From positions 487,889-551,888 of the forward strand of contig NZ_KZ559466.1 in NCBI RefSeq assembly GCF_002850745.1: a stretch of 64,000 nucleotides of DNA, read 5' to 3'. Below the pieces are notes generated by a model. That model was not told the origin of the DNA and ran no database searches. It worked only from the letters and a program-made list of their open reading frames with translations. The stretch comes from Nonomuraea indica. Its GTDB lineage: Bacteria; Actinomycetota; Actinomycetes; Streptosporangiales; Streptosporangiaceae. Position numbers and translations under genes: made by a program. Of the stretch, positions 59,975-64,000 are shown in pieces. The first letter of the stretch is position 1. The number at the start of each line of letters is the position of its first letter.

Positions 59975-61020
59975 CCGTGGTGGCGGGAGCGGATGCCGGT
60001 GATGCGGCGCAGCACGTCCCACCAGAACGGCGCGCCGAACATCAGCGCCACGTACGTCAGCAGGAAGCCGGGCCAGCGGCTGGGGGTGGTGAGGCGGTCC
60101 CACCAGACCGCGCCGTTCCAGTGGACGGCCGGGTCGCCCTCGGCCGGGACGGACACGCTGACGATCGCGTGGTCGAACACCTTGACCAGGGCGGGCTGGC
60201 TGAGCGTCTCGGTGACGCACGGCACGGGATCGGACCGCTCGCAGCGCTCGCGCAGCTCGGCGTAGGCGTCGGGGCCGGCCTCGGCGACGGCCGTCACGGA
60301 GGCGCGGAAGGCGCTGTCACGCAGCAGCGTCTTGCCGTACTCCAGCCCGTCCATGGTGAACAGCAGCGTCACCGCCAGGCCGAGAACGGCCAGCACCCAC
60401 TTGACGTACCGCTTGTACAGCATCGACAGGCGGTGCATCTCCCCGTCGAACCATGTCTCCACGCCCTGCCGGAACCGGTCGAGATCGCGCTGCGCCGTCT
60501 CCCAGACGCCCCTGAGGTGGCCGTGCAGGGGGCTGCCCATCGTCCTGAGCTTGGCGAGCAGCCCTTCGACGCCGCCCTCCTCGGCCGCGGCCATCTCCAT
60601 CACGGCCACGGCGAAGCGGCCCGGGGGGAGGTTGGCGATGCTGGTGCGCCCCCGCGTGGGGTGGTCGATCTCGCGGACGCGCTGGTAGAGGAGGTTCGTC
60701 ACGGCGTCCTGCGCCTTGGTCTCCTCGGCGGGCACCCGCACCGCCTCGGCGGGGGCGGGCTGGTCGTTGTGGACCGGCCGGGGATCGCGGGCGAACGGCA
60801 GCGCCGCGAACACGTCGCGCAGCCCGGCGGGCAGCCACGAGCGGCCCTGGGCGTCGCTGCCGTCGAGAGTGTCGCGAAGGTAGGCCCACAGGAACTTGCT
60901 GCGGATGGCCAGCAGCCGCACGAACGCCTCGTTCACGCCGCTGACCAGCAGCGACAGCAGCAGGAACGCCAGCACCATGCCCAACGCGAGATCCACGTAA
61001 ACCGACAGCAAAGCGATCAC
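59971..61020 (-). CDS. Uncharacterised conserved membrane protein
   Basis: Protein of 349 aa. N-terminal helix VYVDLALGMVLAFLLLSLLVSGVNEAFVRLLAIRSKFL (hydrophobic core at about 10-30), a ~180-residue soluble part with LPPGRFAVAVMEMAAAEEGG and WFDGEMHRLSMLYKR, a middle helix WVLAVLGLAVTLLFTMDGL, and a C-terminal helix in WPGFLLTYVALMFGAPFWWDVLRR. The WFDxxMxRxSxxYKR and GAPFWxDxL motifs recur in a widespread family without known function. GTG 61020 is the first plausible start. It lies between the oxidoreductase and glnE genes. Confidence 0.8.
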   Translation of the reverse strand: MIALLSVYVDLALGMVLAFLLLSLLVSGVNEAFVRLLAIRSKFLWAYLRDTLDGSDAQGRSWLPAGLRDVFAALPFARDPRPVHNDQPAPAEAVRVPAEETKAQDAVTNLLYQRVREIDHPTRGRTSIANLPPGRFAVAVMEMAAAEEGGVEGLLAKLRTMGSPLHGHLRGVWETAQRDLDRFRQGVETWFDGEMHRLSMLYKRYVKWVLAVLGLAVTLLFTMDGLEYGKTLLRDSAFRASVTAVAEAGPDAYAELRERCERSDPVPCVTETLSQPALVKVFDHAIVSVSVPAEGDPAVHWNGAVWWDRLTTPSRWPGFLLTYVALMFGAPFWWDVLRRITGIRSRHHG

Positions 61021-61091
61021 CTCGCGTCTTGATACACCCGCCGTGGCGGGCGCGCAACGCGATCGCGGCATCCGGGCCGCACGGGCGGGCG

Positions 61092-64000
61092 TCAGGAGCC
61101 GTAGAAGACGCGCTCCACGACCTGGCGGGCGCGGCGGGTGACGCGGCGGTAGTCGTCGAGGAAGTCCTCCGAGCCGTCCGGCGGGTAGCCGAGGGTACGG
61201 GCGACCAGCAGGCGCTCGCGGGTGTCGGCGGGAACGCTGTCGGCCGGCCGGCCGCGTACGACCATGACGGCGTCGCGGACGCGGGAGGCGAAGCGCCACG
61301 CCTCCTCCAGCACCTCCTCGTCGGCCGGCGCGAGCAGCCCGGCCTCCACCGCCGCGCGCAGCGTCGGCAGGGTACGGGTGGTGCGCAGGGCGGGGACGGA
61401 GCCGGCGTGGCGGAGCTGCAGGAGCTGGGCCACCCACTCCACGTCGGACAGCCCGCCGGGTCCCAGCTTGGTGTGCAGGGCGGGGTCGGCGCCGCGGGGC
61501 AGGCGTTCGGCCTCCATGCGGGCCTTGAGCCGCCGGATCTCGCGGACGGCGTCCTCCGGCAGGCCGCCGGGCGGGTAGCGCAACTCGTCGATCATGGTGG
61601 TGAACGCCTCGCCGAGCGCCTCGTCACCGGCGGAGAAGCGGGCCCGCAGCAGGGCCTGCGCCTCCCACGGGGACGACCAGCGGGCGTAGTAGGCGGAGTA
61701 GGAGGTGAGCGTGCGCACCAGGGGACCCTGCCTGCCCTCCGGCCGCAGGTCGGGGTCGATGAGCAGGGGCGGGTCGGGGGCGGGGAGGCTGAGCAGGCGG
61801 CGCAGCTCGTTGGCGACGGCGAAGGCCGCGTCGGTGGCGTCCCGCTCGGCGGCGCCGGGCTCGGGGCAGTGGACGAACATGACGTCCGCGTCGCTGGCGT
61901 AGGAGGACTCCATGCCGCCGAGCCGGCCCATGGCGATGACGGCGAGCCTGGTGGGCGCCGCGCCGCGTTCGGCGCGCACCTTGCCGGTGGCGGCGTCGAG
62001 GGCGGCCTGGATCGTCACGTCGTTCAGCGCCGAGAGGGCCACGCCGACCTGTTCGATGTCGACGAGCCGGAAGATGTCGGCGACGGCGGTGCGGAACAGC
62101 TCCCTGCGGCGCAGCGCCCGTACGGCCGTGACCGCGCTCTCGGGGTTGCCGGCGTGGCGGGAGACGGCGGCGGCGGCCTCGGCGCGCAGCGCCTCGGGCG
62201 GGCGTACGGCGAGGTCGTCGTCGGAGCCGAGCAGCGCCACGGCGTCGGGCGCGTGCATGAGCAGGCCGGTGGCGTAGCGGCTGGTGCCGAGGACCCGCGC
62301 CATGCGGGAGGCGACGGCGGTCTCGTCGCGCAACAGCCGTAGGTACCACGGCGTGGTGCCGAGCTTGTCGCTCACCTGGCGGAAGCCGAGCAGCCCGGCG
62401 TCGGGGTCGGGAGTGTCGGCGAACCAGCCGAGCATCACCGGCAGCAGCGTCCGCTGGATGGCCGCGCGCCGCGACACGCCCGCCGTGAGCGCGGCGATGT
62501 GGCGCAGCGCCCCGTCGGGATCGACGTAGCCGAGGGCGCGCAGCCGGGCGGAGGCCGCCGCCGGCGACAGGCGCGCCTCGCTCTCGGGCAGCCGGGCCAC
62601 GGCCTGCAGCAGCGGCCGGTAGAACAGTTTCTCGTGCAGCCGCCGCGCCTCCCTGGCGTGCCGCCGCCAGCGGGCGGTGAACTCCCCCACCGGGTCGGCC
62701 TGCATGCCGAGCGCCCGGCCGAGCCGGCGCAGGTCGCCCGGGTCCTCCGGCAGGACGTGCGTGCGGCGCAGCCGGTGCAGCTGGAGCAGGTGCTCGACCC
62801 GGCGCAGGAACGTGTACGCCTCGGCCAGGCCGCGCGAGTCGTCGCGGCCGACGTAGCCGCCCCGGGACAGGGCCGCCAGGGCGGGCAGCGTGGCCCGGCG
62901 GCGCAGCAGCGGGTCGAGCCGCCCGTGCACGAGCTGCAGGAGCTGCACCGCGAACTCGATGTCGCGCAGCCCGCCCGGCCCGAGCTTGATCTGCCGCTCG
63001 CCCTCGGCGCGCACATGGGCCTCGACCCTGCGGCGCATCGCCTGGACGTCCTCGACGAAGTTGTCGCGGGTGGCGGCCGACCACACCAGGTCGTTGACCG
63101 CTTCGACGTAGGCGGCGCCGAGCTCCAGGTCGCCGGCCATCGGCCGGGCCTTCAGCAGCGCCTGGAACTCCCACGTCTTGGCCCAGCGGCGGTAGTAGGC
63201 GAGGTGGCTGGCCAGGGTGCGCACCAGCGGCCCCGACCGGCCCTCGGGCCGCAGCCCGGCGTCCACCTCCCACAGCGAACCCTCGGGCGTGGCGGCCGAG
63301 CAGGCGCGCATCATGGCCTGCGCGAGCCTGGTGGCGGCGCGCAGCGCCTTGGTCTCGTCGGCGCCTTCGCGCGGCTCGGCCACGAAGATCACGTCGACGT
63401 CGCTGATGTAGTTGAGCTCGCGGGCGCCGGCCTTGCCCATGCCGATCACGGCGAGGCGGACGTCGTCGCCGCCGGCCTCGGCGGGCAGCTCGGCGCGGGC
63501 CACGGCGAGGGCGGCCTCCAGGGCGGCGCCGGCGAGGTCGGACAGCTCTCCGGTGACCTCGCCCAGGGTGGCCTCGCCGGTGAGGTCGCGGGCGGCCACC
63601 CGCATCAGCCGGCCACGGTAGGCGACGCGCAGCGCGGCCAGGGCGCCCGGCTCCGCGGCGCGGGGGCTCCGGTCGCCGGGGGCGGCGCCGACGGCTCGCA
63701 GCAGCTCGCCCCGGGCATCGCCGGGGCCGGGCTCGCCGAGCAGAGCGAGCTGCTCGGGGTGGCGGGCCAGGTGGTCGCCGAGCGCGGCGCTCACGCCGAG
63801 GACGGCCAGGGTGCGGGCGCGGAGCCGGTCGTCGGCGCGCAGCGGGCCGAGGGCTGTCGGGGCCTGCTCGGCCAGGCGGGTCAGCGAGGCGAGCGCGAGG
63901 TCGGGGTCGGCGACGTCGACCAGCCCGTCGAGCAGGTCGTCGAGTGCCCCGTCGCTCTGCCGGACGAGCCGGGCGGCGGTCGCCCCGTCGGCGAAGCCGA
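61092..64000 (-). CDS. glnE: Bifunctional glutamine synthetase adenylyltransferase/deadenylase, 5' end outside the window
   Basis: Enzyme that adds AMP to or removes it from GlnA at its conserved Tyr. About 970 codons are inside the window; the N-terminus begins just beyond 64000 (first visible residues GFADGATAARLVRQSD). Two nucleotidyltransferase domains are present: the first with GMGKAGARELNYISDVDVIFV, the second with AMGRLGGMESSYASDADVMFV, each with the paired acids. Helical stretches between them contain RLRRTHVLPEDPGDLRRLGRALG. Its target glnA lies 3 kb away on the other strand, as in mycobacteria. Confidence 0.95.
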   Translation of the reverse strand, partial: GFADGATAARLVRQSDGALDDLLDGLVDVADPDLALASLTRLAEQAPTALGPLRADDRLRARTLAVLGVSAALGDHLARHPEQLALLGEPGPGDARGELLRAVGAAPGDRSPRAAEPGALAALRVAYRGRLMRVAARDLTGEATLGEVTGELSDLAGAALEAALAVARAELPAEAGGDDVRLAVIGMGKAGARELNYISDVDVIFVAEPREGADETKALRAATRLAQAMMRACSAATPEGSLWEVDAGLRPEGRSGPLVRTLASHLAYYRRWAKTWEFQALLKARPMAGDLELGAAYVEAVNDLVWSAATRDNFVEDVQAMRRRVEAHVRAEGERQIKLGPGGLRDIEFAVQLLQLVHGRLDPLLRRRATLPALAALSRGGYVGRDDSRGLAEAYTFLRRVEHLLQLHRLRRTHVLPEDPGDLRRLGRALGMQADPVGEFTARWRRHAREARRLHEKLFYRPLLQAVARLPESEARLSPAAASARLRALGYVDPDGALRHIAALTAGVSRRAAIQRTLLPVMLGWFADTPDPDAGLLGFRQVSDKLGTTPWYLRLLRDETAVASRMARVLGTSRYATGLLMHAPDAVALLGSDDDLAVRPPEALRAEAAAAVSRHAGNPESAVTAVRALRRRELFRTAVADIFRLVDIEQVGVALSALNDVTIQAALDAATGKVRAERGAAPTRLAVIAMGRLGGMESSYASDADVMFVHCPEPGAAERDATDAAFAVANELRRLLSLPAPDPPLLIDPDLRPEGRQGPLVRTLTSYSAYYARWSSPWEAQALLRARFSAGDEALGEAFTTMIDELRYPPGGLPEDAVREIRRLKARMEAERLPRGADPALHTKLGPGGLSDVEWVAQLLQLRHAGSVPALRTTRTLPTLRAAVEAGLLAPADEEVLEEAWRFASRVRDAVMVVRGRPADSVPADTRERLLVARTLGYPPDGSEDFLDDYRRVTRRARQVVERVFYGS

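Overview
The window comes from a very GC-rich (roughly 70% or more) actinobacterium. The signs are GTG starts, dense overlapping operons, an actinobacterial bcc-aa3 respiratory chain with a diheme QcrC and a CtaF subunit, PspA paired with PspAA, DUF3043 and DUF4191 proteins, eukaryotic-type Ser/Thr kinases and a textbook GlnR operator before glnA. The gene set suits Streptosporangiales or a related non-mycobacterial order, but that placement is inference. No rRNA, tRNA, CRISPR array, integrase, transposase or prophage gene was seen.

Much of the window is a core actinobacterial block. From memory of the M. tuberculosis H37Rv order, the counterparts are Rv2191 (exonuclease/GIY-YIG), trpD, ctaE-qcrCAB, ctaF/ctaC, the Rv2202c sugar kinase, the Rv2204c HesB protein, Rv2206 (DUF3043), cobS, pepB, the lipoyl E2, Rv2216, lipB, lipA, Rv2219 (DUF4191), glnA1 and glnE. 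Accessory genes interrupt this backbone.

Layout. 1-4.0 kb: two tandem Ser/Thr kinases, divergent from a DEDD exonuclease/UvrC-like protein. 4.1-11.5 kb: accessory stretch with a CGNR regulator, GNAT and MFS genes, a PAF-acetylhydrolase-like enzyme with its TetR repressor and twin operators, a chromate cluster (split ChrB plus ChrA) and a lone RAM-domain protein. 11.8-22.3 kb: respiratory cluster (ctaE-qcrC-qcrA-qcrB and ctaC-ctaD-ctaF on the minus strand) around an atypical receiver gene, trpD and an L,D-transpeptidase. 22.4-27.9 kb: cysteine desulfurase and TusA-like pair, CBS protein, PfkB kinase, HesB/IscA protein, nadA and a SIMPL protein. 27.9-35.9 kb: a receptor-like Ser/Thr kinase with a repeat linker, a membrane-anchored hydrolase, a decayed htpX next to pspA-pspAA, DUF3043 and a SUKH-like membrane protein. 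35.9-42.2 kb: aldo/keto reductase, cobU, ABC ATPase, APH-like kinase, cobS and a GntR/DUF1648 pair. 42.3-52.2 kb: pepA, lpd, lipoyl E2, an epimerase, an S51 peptidase, lipB, an M48-like pseudoprotease, lipA and DUF4191. 52.2-64 kb: methyltransferase, TetR-controlled genes, RDD protein, glnA with its GlnR operator, an ArsR/oxidoreductase pair, an uncharacterised membrane protein and most of glnE.

How the genes connect. The qcr and cta genes encode the respiratory supercomplex. lipB and lipA would lipoylate the E2 protein, whose E3 partner is lpd, but this LipB lacks the usual catalytic lysine. GlnE controls GlnA by adenylylation, and the target tyrosine motif is present. Several regulators sit beside clean palindromes that are probably their own operators. 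The strongest oddities are the LipB substitution with a 40-bp duplication at its 3' end, the frameshifted htpX remnant, the M48-like protein without HExxH, and several repeat-expanded low-complexity segments. I found no convincing new multigene defence system.
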